A stretch of DNA of 64,000 nt, taken from positions 248,001-312,000 of the forward strand of contig NZ_JACJOF010000007.1 of the NCBI RefSeq assembly GCF_014695395.1, given 5' to 3'. Below, one piece after another: positions 53,597 to 62,912 of the stretch. Within the stretch, counting starts at the first letter, position 1. Every line of letters begins with the position of its first letter. The notes below the pieces were generated by a model. The model made no database searches and was not told where the DNA came from. It saw only the letters and a list, made by a program, of their open reading frames with translations. This DNA is from Nodosilinea sp. FACHB-131. Lineage in GTDB: Bacteria > Cyanobacteriota > Cyanobacteriia > Phormidesmidales > Phormidesmidaceae. The translations under genes were made by a program, and so were the position numbers.

Positions 53597-54706
53597 CTAC
53601 CGAGGAGAGGCAGTCGAAAGCGAGCTGTGTGATCGGGTAGGCGACCCACCAGCTTGGGGAGTATATAGGCGCAACCGCTGGGACGGCACCGTGATTTGAA
53701 CTCGGCTGCCCACATTGATCGCGCTCGTCATGGGCAGCCGAGCGTAGAGTAGCTGCCCCGAGGGGGTTTGCAGACAATACTTATACTCTCGGCCTAAAAA
53801 CTGGCGATCGCGCACCACCACCACACCTTGGGCATCCTCCACCAAAGCCATATCTTCCTGGCGCACCATCAGGTCAGCCTGGGTGGCCTCAACGCCGGTG
53901 ACTCCAAAGCAGCCCACCTCGGTCTGCCAGCCCTGGGGGCTGGGTTGGGCGGGCAAAAAGTTGGCCTGGGTGACAAATTCGGCGACAAAACGCGAGGCGG
54001 GCTGGCCATAAACGGCCTCTGGCGTATCGATTTGCTCTAGCTGACCCTGGTGCATGACGGCAACGCGATCGGCCAGGGCGAGGGCTTCTTCCTGGTCGTG
54101 GGTGACGAAGACGCAGGACGCCCCCACCTGGCGCAAAATGTCGCGCACCTCCTGGCGCAGGTATAGACGCACCTGCACATCCAGGTTGCTGAAGGGTTCA
54201 TCCAGCAAAATGATCGCGGGGCGCGGGGCCAGGGCACGGGCTAGGGCCACCCGCTGCTGCTGGCCGCCCGACAGCTCGTGGGGAAAGCGGTGGGTTAGGG
54301 TTTCTAACCCGACTAGGGCGATCGCCTCGGCGGTGCGCTGTTGAAGATCGGTGCTGGGCCGGCCTTTGCGATCGCGCCGCTGGAGACCAAAGGCGACATT
54401 CTGCTCCACCGTTAGGTGGGGAAACAGGGCGTAGTCCTGAAACACGATGCCGACATCGCGGCGCTCGGGCGGTAGCCAGGTTGTGCCGCCCACGGGCTGA
54501 CTGCCCAGGTAGAGGGTGCCCCCGTCTGGTTTTTCAAATCCTGCAACCAGCCGCAGCAAAGTAGTTTTGCCGCAGCCCGATGGCCCCAACAGCCCCAGGA
54601 TCTCTCCCTGCCCTAGGCTGAGGCTGACCTGGTCTACTGCCGGGGCTAACTGGGGGCTGTAGCGTTTCGTAATGGCATCAAGGCGAAGAATAGGCGGTGG
54701 GGTCAT
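53597..54706 (-). CDS. ABC transporter ATP-binding protein (iron/sulfate/polyamine type)
   Basis: 369 residues. Walker A GPSGCGKTTLL, Q-loop VFQDYALFPHL, signature LSGGQQQRVALARAL, Walker B IILLDEPFSNLD and the switch His in VTHDQEEAL are intact. The roughly 130-residue C-terminal part (TOBE-like) fits FutC/FbpC-type importers. No permease or binding-protein gene is adjacent, so the substrate, perhaps Fe3+, is inferred. Confidence 0.92.
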   Translation of the reverse strand: MTPPPILRLDAITKRYSPQLAPAVDQVSLSLGQGEILGLLGPSGCGKTTLLRLVAGFEKPDGGTLYLGSQPVGGTTWLPPERRDVGIVFQDYALFPHLTVEQNVAFGLQRRDRKGRPSTDLQQRTAEAIALVGLETLTHRFPHELSGGQQQRVALARALAPRPAIILLDEPFSNLDVQVRLYLRQEVRDILRQVGASCVFVTHDQEEALALADRVAVMHQGQLEQIDTPEAVYGQPASRFVAEFVTQANFLPAQPSPQGWQTEVGCFGVTGVEATQADLMVRQEDMALVEDAQGVVVVRDRQFLGREYKYCLQTPSGQLLYARLPMTSAINVGSRVQITVPSQRLRLYTPQAGGSPTRSHSSLSTASPR

Positions 54707-54876
54707 AGCCTGGGTTGATAGCGCAGCGATCGCAGGGCTGCTTGCAGCGCGGGAATTGAAAATACTCTGGGTTTAATATACCGCCCGATGGGCGATCGCC
54801 CGGTCTACTGCAGCTCGGTACACAGGCTGCTGCACTTAGTAGCGCTATCTCACACCAGCTCAGCACTAGCGATCGC

Positions 54877-55449
54877 TTAACCCATTTGCAGCGCAGTGGC
54901 AATGGTCCAACCATCGACCAGCAGCAGCAGGAGGGTAAACCCCAGCAGAATGAAGTACATCCAGGGCTGGGCCAGGGGCTTAATATCCTGGGTATCGAGA
55001 TCGGTGTAGGTCTCAACCAGGCCCAATAACCGGGCAAAACCCGCCACCCGCATAGGCAGTAGGTAAGCCTGCTGGTCAGCCCCAATAAAATAGTACACAA
55101 TGCCCCCCTGCCCAGTTGAGCGAGGCTTTAAAGCTTGGGCCTCACGCCAGGGCAGTTGCCACCCGCCGCGAAACAGCCAGCGAATCCACATCGGGTAGGC
55201 CACGCGAATGCTGTCACTATCCACCTCGACCCGCTGACCCAGCGCGCCGTAAATTCCCAAACCGCCCAGCCCAATACCAACTGCTAATACCATAGGTGAC
55301 ACCGCCGCGTCGGTAGCCTCAGCCAAAAACGGCAGCGGTCCCATCAGCGCCAGGTAGAGCAGCAGTAGCGTGAGGCGAATTAGCGGCGAAATGTGAAAGA
55401 CCTGGGGGGCTGTGGAGGCTACGGTAGCTGAAGGTGAAGACTGAACCAT
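54877..55449 (-). CDS. hypothetical membrane protein
   Basis: 190 residues with three hydrophobic regions (RLTLLLLYLALMGPLPFL, a Gly/Leu-rich segment near residue 60, and YFILLGFTLLLLLVDGWTI). The middle (VEVDSDSIRVAYPMWIRWLF, GIVYYFIGADQQAYLLPM) looks like a soluble beta-rich domain on the membrane face. Resembles uncharacterised cyanobacterial photosystem-associated proteins by overall layout only; no family claimed. Confidence 0.6.
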   Translation of the reverse strand: MVQSSPSATVASTAPQVFHISPLIRLTLLLLYLALMGPLPFLAEATDAAVSPMVLAVGIGLGGLGIYGALGQRVEVDSDSIRVAYPMWIRWLFRGGWQLPWREAQALKPRSTGQGGIVYYFIGADQQAYLLPMRVAGFARLLGLVETYTDLDTQDIKPLAQPWMYFILLGFTLLLLLVDGWTIATALQMG

Positions 55450-55526
55450 ACCAATCCAAAACCTGCTCTAGGGATCCAAATCCTTGCGGCCAGCGCTGAA
55501 CTGGCTAGACACTCGGGTTTCCCCCT

Positions 55527-55964
55527 TTAAGGTAGATACTTTTGCACCACCTGCCAACCGGATAGCCCAGCCGCCGCCAACGCTACCCCGAGGGCACTAT
55601 TGAGGGTGACATGGAGCGATCGCGCCCAGGGCCGCTCTACGGAAATACGACTAGCGCTCCAGGCCGAAGCTAGCACCAGCCCTACCACCGTCAACCCAAA
55701 CAGCAGGTGGACCGAGTGGCCTAACCGGCCATATTCTCCTAGGGTGCCAATCACCCCGATGGCGAGCAGCACCAAGACTAAGCTGACTGCCCCTGTACCC
55801 AAAACAATGTGTAGCGGTCGCAGCCAGGACGAGCGCTCTTGTTCGTTAGATCGGGTGTAAAACAACACCCCACCCGTAACGGCCAGCAAGAAATAAGCCG
55901 TCAGCGTCAGCCCCATTGACCAGGCGGCAATCCGCCACAGCCATAAAAACGAAGGTAAATTCAT
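55527..55964 (-). CDS. DUF4079 family membrane protein
   Basis: 145 residues with four hydrophobic helices; RPLHIVLGTGAVSLVLVLLA and HSVHLLFGLTVVGLVLASAW carry conserved His residues on a four-helix pattern reminiscent of cytochrome b-type proteins. It fits DUF4079. Role unknown. It lies 78 bases upstream of the membrane protein at 54877-55449 on the same strand. Confidence 0.72.
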   Translation of the reverse strand: MNLPSFLWLWRIAAWSMGLTLTAYFLLAVTGGVLFYTRSNEQERSSWLRPLHIVLGTGAVSLVLVLLAIGVIGTLGEYGRLGHSVHLLFGLTVVGLVLASAWSASRISVERPWARSLHVTLNSALGVALAAAGLSGWQVVQKYLP

Positions 55965-56107
55965 GGCTTTTCCCCAAATGTCACCATCAGCTGTGCCCTG
56001 GTGGCATAAGGAAGATCGAACCTCTACCCTCAGCCCGCTATGAAGCTACTGCTAAAACGCGATCGCTATAGTCAGGGCTCAGCGCACCACGCCTTTAGTC
56101 TACCGAA

Positions 56108-56473
56108 CTAGCTGGCGGGTGAAATGGCTACTGCGGTTGCAGGTTCATCTAGAGGGGCTGCTAATCGACTCGCCTCAAGCTCATCACCTGAGGCGGTCTC
56201 AAAACCCGCGGGTTCTGGAGCATCGATCTGCAACCGCTCGCAAGGGATGCTGTCGGACAAAATGGCGCTGGCCATCATGCCCGTATGAATCTCTAGGAGA
56301 GCCTTGGGAACAGTTTCAAAAAGCAGCCGTTGCCCCGGAAACACAACCCGCTCGAAGTACCAATCGGGCACGTTGGTTATGCGAGCAACCTGAATTTTAC
56401 TGGTGGCATTGACATAGCAGCAGAGCACCTGGCTCTGGCTATCGGAGGGGAGGGGATCAAGGATTTGTGCCAT
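56108..56473 (-). CDS. DUF1830 family protein
   Basis: 121 residues from the ATG at 56473 (MAQILDPLPSDSQ). CCYVNATSKIQVARITNVPD, YFERVVFPGQRLLFETVP and LEIHTGMMASAI form the DUF1830 core, a small cyanobacterial family of unknown function. The last 40 residues are acidic and low complexity. Confidence 0.85.
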   Translation of the reverse strand: MAQILDPLPSDSQSQVLCCYVNATSKIQVARITNVPDWYFERVVFPGQRLLFETVPKALLEIHTGMMASAILSDSIPCERLQIDAPEPAGFETASGDELEASRLAAPLDEPATAVAISPAS

Positions 56474-56497
56474 TGATGCTTTACGGCAATATTGCAA

Positions 56498-56884
56498 GAA
56501 TCACCCGCAAAGCCTAACACCTTGCGATCCCCGGCTGTTGTAAAGGCGACTACCAACGCCCTCAGCACCTTAACTATTCAAAATAATTGAACACAGTGCT
56601 TTATATTTCGCAACTGCTGAGCTTCAGCCTAGGGCTACTGTTCGCCGCTAGTCCTTAACCCACACGCCAAAGCATTTTGGAGATCTGCCCCATAAAGCGT
56701 TGCGGAGAATCTTAACAGTGTTTTTATACCACGATTCTGTGACCTCAGATCGGCCTGATTTCGCCTGCTGGAGCCGCTGCCGCCGCTACCGGTCGAATCG
56801 CCCCGGCAAGTTCTCGGTTGGCTGAGGAGGAGATTTGTCAGCTTTCCCTATCCTGAGAAGAAGACGGTGTTATCGTGAAGATAT
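56498..56884. other. gene-free stretch before the high-light radical SAM gene
   Basis: About 390 bases between divergent genes, with AT-rich segments near 56570-56610 and 56715-56740. No gene or RNA recognised. It must hold two divergent promoters. Confidence 0.4.
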
Positions 56885-58498
56885 ATGTCAAGCCTGAGAA
56901 GCATGCCCTTTACTACCGCCAGCCAGGCCCGTGTGCTCTACGTGCGGCTGCCCTGTAACCCCATCTTCCCCATTGGGGTGGTTTACCTGGCCGACCATGT
57001 GCACAAACTATTTCCCCATTTAGAACAGCGCATCTTTGATCTAGGTGCTGTGCCGCCCCTCGACTACGGCGCTGCCCTCGATCGCTGCATTGACGACTTT
57101 AAGCCCACCCTGCTGGTGTTCTCCTGGCGAGATATTCAGATCTTTGCCCCAGTTGGCGGTCGCGGCGGCAATCCGCTGCAAAACGCCTTTGAATTTTTCT
57201 ACGCCCGTAACCTCTTTTTAAAGGCGCGAGGGGCTTTGGGTGGCCTGCGCATGGCCACCACCTACTTAGCAGAGCTGTGGCGTAACCAGGGCTTGATCAA
57301 GCGCGGCTTCAAACGCGCCCAGCGCTATTCTCAGCAGGTCACCACGGTTGTGGGTGGCGGTGCGGTGAGCGTGTTCTACGAGCAGCTCCACAACCGACTG
57401 CCCAAGGGTACGATCATCTCCGTGGGCGAGGGAGAAATGCTGCTCGAGCGGATTCTGCGGGGCGAAGATTTTACCGATCAGCGCTGCTACATTGCCGGGG
57501 AGACGACGCCGCGCGATCGCCTGATTCACGAAGAGCCCGCCCCGCTCGAAAAAACCGCCTGCAACTACGACTATATCGAGGCGATCTGGCCCGAGTTCGA
57601 CTACTACCTGCAAGACCAGGATTTCTACATTGGCGTGCAGACCAAGCGAGGCTGTCCCCACAACTGCTGCTACTGCGTCTACACCGTGGTTGAGGGCAAA
57701 CAGGTGCGCATCAACCCTGCCGAAGAGGTGGTAGCCGAAATGCAGCAGCTCTACCAGCGGGGGGTGCGCAATTTCTGGTTTACCGATGCCCAGTTCATCC
57801 CCGCTCGCCGGTTTATGAAGGATGCCGAAGAGCTGCTGGAGAAGATTCTCGAGGCGGGCATGACCGACATTCACTGGGCCGCCTACATTCGCGCCGACAA
57901 CCTGACGCCTAAGCTCTGCCAGCTGATGGCCGACACCGGCATGAACTACTTTGAAATTGGCATCACCAGCGGCTCGCAAGAACTGGTGCGTAAGATGCGC
58001 ATGGGCTATAACCTGCGCACGGTGCTGCAGAACTGCAAAGACCTCAAGGCGGCGGGGTTTAACGACCTGGTGTCGGTTAACTACTCCTTTAACGTCATTG
58101 ACGAACGGCCTGAGACCATTCGCCAAACCCTGGCTTACCACCGCGCCCTAGAAGCAGTGTTTGGCCGCGACAAGGTGGAGCCGGCAATTTTCTTCATTGG
58201 CCTTCAGCCCCACACTCACTTGGAGGAGTACGCCTTTGAAAAAGATATTCTCCAGCGCGGCTACAACCCCCTCGATATTCACTTGCCCTGGGTGTCAAAG
58301 AAGCTGTTGTGGAATCCGGAACCGCTGGGGTCGTTTTTTGGGGAAGTGTGTTTGACGGCCTGGCAGCGTAACCCTGACGACTTTGGTCGCGAGGTGATGG
58401 ACATCCTGGAAGAGCGCTTGGGGCTGGCTCCTTTAGAGGAAGCGTTGAGCGCGCCGATTGAGGCTGACCGCCGCCCCTTGGCTGCGTTATCATCCTGA
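56885..58498 (+). CDS. photosystem II high light acclimation radical SAM protein
   Basis: 537 residues. An N-terminal B12-binding-like region (residues about 15-200, with PIFPIGVVYLADHVHK and VGGGAVSVFYEQL) precedes a radical SAM core with the cluster motif CPHNCCYC (CxxxCxxC) in KRGCPHNCCYCVY, and FEIGITSGSQELVRKM. Both match the cyanobacterial protein linked to high-light acclimation of photosystem II. The substrate is not established. An in-frame ATG at 56903 is a possible start. Confidence 0.88.
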   Translation: MSSLRSMPFTTASQARVLYVRLPCNPIFPIGVVYLADHVHKLFPHLEQRIFDLGAVPPLDYGAALDRCIDDFKPTLLVFSWRDIQIFAPVGGRGGNPLQNAFEFFYARNLFLKARGALGGLRMATTYLAELWRNQGLIKRGFKRAQRYSQQVTTVVGGGAVSVFYEQLHNRLPKGTIISVGEGEMLLERILRGEDFTDQRCYIAGETTPRDRLIHEEPAPLEKTACNYDYIEAIWPEFDYYLQDQDFYIGVQTKRGCPHNCCYCVYTVVEGKQVRINPAEEVVAEMQQLYQRGVRNFWFTDAQFIPARRFMKDAEELLEKILEAGMTDIHWAAYIRADNLTPKLCQLMADTGMNYFEIGITSGSQELVRKMRMGYNLRTVLQNCKDLKAAGFNDLVSVNYSFNVIDERPETIRQTLAYHRALEAVFGRDKVEPAIFFIGLQPHTHLEEYAFEKDILQRGYNPLDIHLPWVSKKLLWNPEPLGSFFGEVCLTAWQRNPDDFGREVMDILEERLGLAPLEEALSAPIEADRRPLAALSS

Positions 58499-58537
58499 AT
58501 ACAAGGGTTATAGGCAACAGAACTATAGGGGATTGCG

Positions 58538-59929
58538 ATGCTGGAGGGGTCATTATTAAAGCAGTTGGTGGATGGTCGCACTGAGCCAGAGACGACACCA
58601 CTCAACTACGGCGTGTACTACAAAAATACCCTGGTTGCTCTCTGCCACGCCCTTGAAGACTGCATTTTGACCTCTGGCTCGGCCCCCCTAGTGGTTACAG
58701 CTTTTCAGCGGGGCAAGTGGTATTTAGAAGAGGCCGATCGCTACAGCGCGATCGCAGACGCTGCTCAGCAAATTGTGATCCTGGCCTCGCCGGAGGCTGG
58801 CTTTCACGACCACCCCACCAGTCAGCGCGAGAATGTGGCCCTCGTCGACCTCGCTGACGACGACCCGGTGGCCGAAGAGTGGCACCTGATGATCCTTTCT
58901 CCCGACTACACCGCCATGGTGCTGTGCCAGGAGCTTTCCGAGGCTGACTACGGTAAGACTGGCATACCTGAGCACGATCTGGAGCGCAAGTTTTACGGGT
59001 TTTGGACTTTTGACTCAGCCTTGGTAAGTGAAACGGTGGAGCTGGCGATCGCTCACATTGGTCGCTATAACCCAGCTCTTCAGGCACAGCTAGCCGACTA
59101 CCTAGCCACGCTCAAGCAGCAAAACCCCGCCCTCCGCCACGACGAGCCTGCGGTTGTCAGCCATACCGTGACCCAGGTAGTGCACTACCTGCAAAATAGC
59201 CGCAACGACCTCCAGGGCAACCTCGTTTTTAACGTAGTTGACGACCTTGACCAAAACCTGCTCTCCAATGAGCTCCAGGCGTTTTTGCGCATGGCTCAGC
59301 TGGTAGATCTCAGCGACCCCGTCAACCCTATGGCCGCCAGCGAAGTGGTGGCGCTTCTAGAAATGATGGGGCAGCTGCTCGACCTGCCCGCTTGGCAGCT
59401 TCAGCGGCTGCGCCTGGCAGGCATGCTGCACCGCATTGCCCCAGCCCCCGATCTTGCCGCTCTTGCCGACGACGGGCCCAGCTGCCCGCTGATTCCTGAG
59501 GTGCAGGCTTTGCGACTGATGCCCCGCATGCGAGCTGTGGCTGCCATCATTGCCCACCAGGGCGAATTCTGGGACGGCAGCGGCTACCCGGCTGGCCTGG
59601 TTGGCGATGCGGTGCCCCTAGAGTCGCGCATGCTGGCGCTGGTGGCAGAATTTCAGCGGCGAGCGGCCCAGGCCCGCCACGGCCAGGACCCCGCTGAGAC
59701 CGACATGTCTCTGCTGAGTGACGTGCTCATCACCTGCCAGGCCGAAGCTGGTCAGCGATGGGATCCCAAACTTGTAGAGATTTTGGGGCTAATGGTGATG
59801 GGGCTCCAGCAGGGTATGAGCCTGCCCACAATACCGACTAAAATTACTTTGGGGTCGGGGTTGTTGAACCCTGACGTGGCTGACCAAGCCTCGGTCTTTC
59901 CCTCCTCCTCTGAACTGCTCCCTCGATAG
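58538..59929 (+). CDS. DICT sensory domain protein with degenerate HD-GYP
   Basis: 463 residues. The N-terminal third is a DICT-type domain (YYKNTLVALCHALEDCILTS, AFQRGKWYLEEADRY, QIVILASPEAGFHDHP, WHLMILSPDYTAMVLCQEL). The C-terminal third has HD-GYP character: RLRLAGMLHRIA in place of the HD motif, then HQGEFWDGSGYPAGLVGDAV and ESRMLALVAEF. The GYP motif is kept but the metal-binding HD pair is missing, so c-di-GMP hydrolysis is unlikely. Probably a light or ligand sensor. It follows the radical SAM gene by 39 bases. Confidence 0.82.
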   Translation: MLEGSLLKQLVDGRTEPETTPLNYGVYYKNTLVALCHALEDCILTSGSAPLVVTAFQRGKWYLEEADRYSAIADAAQQIVILASPEAGFHDHPTSQRENVALVDLADDDPVAEEWHLMILSPDYTAMVLCQELSEADYGKTGIPEHDLERKFYGFWTFDSALVSETVELAIAHIGRYNPALQAQLADYLATLKQQNPALRHDEPAVVSHTVTQVVHYLQNSRNDLQGNLVFNVVDDLDQNLLSNELQAFLRMAQLVDLSDPVNPMAASEVVALLEMMGQLLDLPAWQLQRLRLAGMLHRIAPAPDLAALADDGPSCPLIPEVQALRLMPRMRAVAAIIAHQGEFWDGSGYPAGLVGDAVPLESRMLALVAEFQRRAAQARHGQDPAETDMSLLSDVLITCQAEAGQRWDPKLVEILGLMVMGLQQGMSLPTIPTKITLGSGLLNPDVADQASVFPSSSELLPR

Positions 59930-60585
59930 TGACTTCTGTGCCCAGCGACTCTATAGATATTGCCGCCCTGCGATCGGGCAAGCTCCGTCACCTGGCTGGG
60001 GCTAACCTGGAAGATGAAGACCTCTCTGGCACTGACCTGGGGGGGCTCTACCTGGCTGGGGCTATCCTGGTGGGTGCCAACTTAAGCCGCACCTCCCTGG
60101 TCAAAGCTCACTTAGAAGGGGCTAACCTGATGGGGGCTAGCCTGGTAGGGGCCGACCTGCGAGCAAATTTGTGGGGCGCGAACCTGATGCAGTGCGATAT
60201 GACTGGCGCTGATCTGCGGGGAGCCAACCTGCGGGGCGCAAACCTGATGGGAGCGCGCTTGGGTGGTGTCAGCCTAGCCGGAGCATTCTTAAGTGGCTGC
60301 AACCTGATGGGGGTAAACCTGCAAGGGGTCGACCTCCGGGGAGCTGACCTGCGGGGCGCAAACCTCAGCGATACCAACTTGAAGGGGGCCGACCTCTCCC
60401 AGACCGACTTGCAGGGGGCGCGGCTTGACAATGCAAATCTAGAAGAGGCTGACCTGCGTCAGGCCAATTTGTCGGGAGCTTCCCTTGGCGGCGCCAATCT
60501 GCTCTGCGCTGACCTCTCTAGTACCCAGCTCAATGGTGTCAGCTTGACCGGGGCCTGCCTGATTGGCACTCATTTAGACAAGTAG
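59929..60585 (+). CDS. pentapeptide-repeat protein
   Basis: 218 residues from a GTG at 59929 that overlaps the DICT stop by one base (TAGTG), so translation is coupled. Nearly the whole protein is A(D/N)LxX pentapeptides (GANLEDEDL, GANLMGASL, GADLRGANLRGANL, LSDTNLKGADL), giving a right-handed quadrilateral beta-helix. Function unknown; coupling to the DICT protein suggests they act together. Confidence 0.9.
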   Translation: MTSVPSDSIDIAALRSGKLRHLAGANLEDEDLSGTDLGGLYLAGAILVGANLSRTSLVKAHLEGANLMGASLVGADLRANLWGANLMQCDMTGADLRGANLRGANLMGARLGGVSLAGAFLSGCNLMGVNLQGVDLRGADLRGANLSDTNLKGADLSQTDLQGARLDNANLEEADLRQANLSGASLGGANLLCADLSSTQLNGVSLTGACLIGTHLDK

Positions 60586-60795
60586 GCGCTTGCTCTTCTA
60601 AATATTCCAGCTGGCGAGTCGGCGATCGCAGCAGTCCGTATCAGCTGGTGCTGCTGAACTAAGAAATGCAGGCTAACTCAACAGCGGTTGGCTGTGCTGG
60701 GTTCTATGGATGTTTACCCAGCCTGCTAATCTAAACTGCGTGAACTGTCAGGGCGGCAAGAAACCAAGCTGAAACTCTCAATGGAGAGGCATCCC

Positions 60796-61458
60796 ATGAG
60801 CTTTAACCACAAACCGAGGATTCTATTTCTCTACGGTTCGCTGCGCGATCGCTCCTACAGTCGGCTGCTAGCCGAAGAAGCCGCCAGAATTATTGAAGGC
60901 TTTGGGGCCGAGGTGCGCTTCTTTCATCCCCACGATCTGCCGATTCATGGCAGCGTACCTGAGGATCACTCCAAGGTGCAGGAGCTGCGCGATTTGGTGC
61001 TGTGGTCGGAGGGGCAGGTATGGTCAAGCCCTGAGCTGCACGGCAATATCAGCGGTCTGATGAAGCACCAGATCGACTGGGTACCCTTGAGCCTGGGAGC
61101 GGTGCGACCCACTCAGGGCAAAACCCTGGCGGTCATGCAGGTGAGCGGCGGTTCGCAATCTTTCAACGCGGTCAACACGCTGCGGGTGCTAGGCCGGTGG
61201 ATGCGGATGTTTACGATTCCGAACCAGTCATCGGTGCCTAAGGCCTATCAAGAATTTAACGACGATGGCACGATGAAAGACTCGGTCTACCGCGATCGCG
61301 TTATCGACGTGATGGAAGAACTCTACAAATTCACCCTGCTGCTGCGCGATCAAGTGGACTATCTCACCGATCGCCATAGCGAGCGCAAGGCCGAGACTGA
61401 AAAGCAGGCTCAAGCCATCGTCAGCCAATCCATCGGCACCGCCCCTAGCAAAGCCTGA
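60796..61458 (+). CDS. arsH: ArsH-like NADPH-dependent FMN reductase
   Basis: 220 residues from the ATG at 60796, with GGAGAGGC 5 bases upstream; an ATG at 60781 is unlikely. [49 protein letters not shown] and [23 protein letters not shown] are the ArsH hallmarks (flavodoxin-like FMN site). ArsH reduces or oxidises organoarsenicals and quinones; no ars operon is adjacent here, so a general quinone-reductase role is possible. Confidence 0.92.
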   Translation: MSFNHKPRILFLYGSLRDRSYSRLLAEEAARIIEGFGAEVRFFHPHDLPIHGSVPEDHSKVQELRDLVLWSEGQVWSSPELHGNISGLMKHQIDWVPLSLGAVRPTQGKTLAVMQVSGGSQSFNAVNTLRVLGRWMRMFTIPNQSSVPKAYQEFNDDGTMKDSVYRDRVIDVMEELYKFTLLLRDQVDYLTDRHSERKAETEKQAQAIVSQSIGTAPSKA

Positions 61459-61482
61459 GCACCCTCAACCGGAGTTGGCTCC

Positions 61483-61893
61483 ATGTCCCTATTTCTCCGC
61501 CTGCGCTCCAACGTTGCCCTATCCCTAGGGGCAGCGGTTCTTGCTCTGGTCTTCGCCTGTCAACCTGTGCCCTCCGCAGACCACAGCAGCGCAATCCATA
61601 AAATTGCCTTTGATCTGAGCAGTTTGGATGAAAACGGGCTTCACGGGCCAACCGACGGCAAGCGATCGCTCGACTACGAATTTTGCATTCCTGCGGGCGG
61701 TGCCTACGCCCAGGCGGTGAGCGCCATCGACCCTTCGGCGCAGTTTTTCCCGCAAAGTCGAGGGCGCATTGGCTGCGGCGAGGATGAAGTGCTAACCATT
61801 GGCAACACCTACCAGACCAACCATCAAGACGTTTTGATAGAGCTAGCCAACCTCGACTACATCGATCGCATTCAGCAAGTGGACTGGGAGTAG
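61483..61893 (+). CDS. hypothetical lipoprotein
   Basis: 136 residues with a lipoprotein-like signal ending LVFAC. The mature part contains SLDYEFCIPAGGAYAQAVSA, GRIGCGEDEVLTIGNTYQT and VLIELANLDYIDRIQQVDW, a pattern I recall from cyanobacterial hypothetical proteins. Function unknown. It follows arsH by 24 bases on the same strand. Confidence 0.6.
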   Translation: MSLFLRLRSNVALSLGAAVLALVFACQPVPSADHSSAIHKIAFDLSSLDENGLHGPTDGKRSLDYEFCIPAGGAYAQAVSAIDPSAQFFPQSRGRIGCGEDEVLTIGNTYQTNHQDVLIELANLDYIDRIQQVDWE

Positions 61894-61899
61894 CGGATG

Positions 61900-62565
61900 T
61901 TAGCCGAGGCTAGGGGCATGATGGCGGCGCTGGTCTAGTCGCCCAAGTAGAATGAGCGCCAGGCAGAGCAGGGCAAAGATCGCCAACAGAACCACAGAAT
62001 TGATCAGCACGCGCGGGTAGCCCAGGGCAGTGACATCGATAAACGGATAGGGGTAGCGGCCCCGAATGGCCCCTAGCACCAGAGCGTAGAGCGCATAGCC
62101 TAGGGGGTAAGCCATCCAGCGTGAGATAGCGGTAGGCCGCAGCACCTGTTTGGGCACGGCCCACCACCAGTAGACAAAGAATAGCGGCGGCATAGCGTAG
62201 TGCAGCAGCACGTCGGCCACCAGCTGCAGCCCCTGGGGCTCCCAGATGTGGCGCAGAATGAGAAAGTAAACGCTGCCCACCACCGCAATGCTAGCGGTGA
62301 TGGCGGTGACGACACTGGGGCGGCGAAAAACCGCTAGCCACGATGGAGCAGCCCGATTGGGTAAGGCTCCGGCGGTAAGGGCGATCGCCGCCAGCAAATT
62401 TGTCAAAATGGTGAAATAGCTAAAGTAGGCCACCACGCCGCTCAACACCCCATTGCCGTTGGCTATGCCCACCTGCACCGACAGATAGAACTGTGCCGTT
62501 AAGGCAAACCAGCCCACTAGGGCCGACAGAGCAGCAAACCGTCGCAGGCTAGAAGAACGCAGCAT
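61900..62565 (-). CDS. Pr6Pr family membrane protein
   Basis: 221 residues with six hydrophobic helices. YFSYFTILTNLLAAIAL, LLHYAMPPLFFVYWWWAVPK, WMAYPLGYALYALVLGAIRG and RYPYPFIDVTALGYP match the FAR-17a/Pr6Pr (six-helix) pattern. Function unknown in bacteria. Convergent with the lipoprotein gene, with 6 bases between stops. Confidence 0.82.
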   Translation of the reverse strand: MLRSSSLRRFAALSALVGWFALTAQFYLSVQVGIANGNGVLSGVVAYFSYFTILTNLLAAIALTAGALPNRAAPSWLAVFRRPSVVTAITASIAVVGSVYFLILRHIWEPQGLQLVADVLLHYAMPPLFFVYWWWAVPKQVLRPTAISRWMAYPLGYALYALVLGAIRGRYPYPFIDVTALGYPRVLINSVVLLAIFALLCLALILLGRLDQRRHHAPSLG

Positions 62566-62912
62566 AGCTCAGCCAGAAAACTATACGTCAAGGGCCACAG
62601 CGCCATTAGTGCCTCAATACCACTGAGTTTGGCCAATTTTAAGGCTATTGGACTAGGATCGTTTTGGTTGTAGAGCGGCGGCGATCGCCCTGCTGAGTCA
62701 ATGGTGAACTGTTGCTGTAAATGGCCAAGATCAACCAAATTGGCGCGAATTTCTCCCTGACTCTCAAAAACCTGAAAATTTACATTGTTTAATTTCTAAA
62801 CAGCCCGGTGGCATCAGGGGCATTACGGGGCTCGAAGGGCCATACACTAAGGAGAATTAGTTGGCGTGAGTAGTCGCGCTGCGGGTGTTTTTGGGTTTCA
62901 GGCGTGAGGTCA
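62566..62912. other. gap before the DUF3352 gene
   Basis: About 347 bases, with the promoter regions of both divergent genes. A GTGAGGT ribosome site precedes the ATG at 62913. No gene or RNA recognised. Confidence 0.4.

Noticed and set aside
57266..58141. 291-codon minus-strand frame inside the radical SAM gene
   Set aside because: Antisense shadow of a gene with clear motifs on the plus strand.
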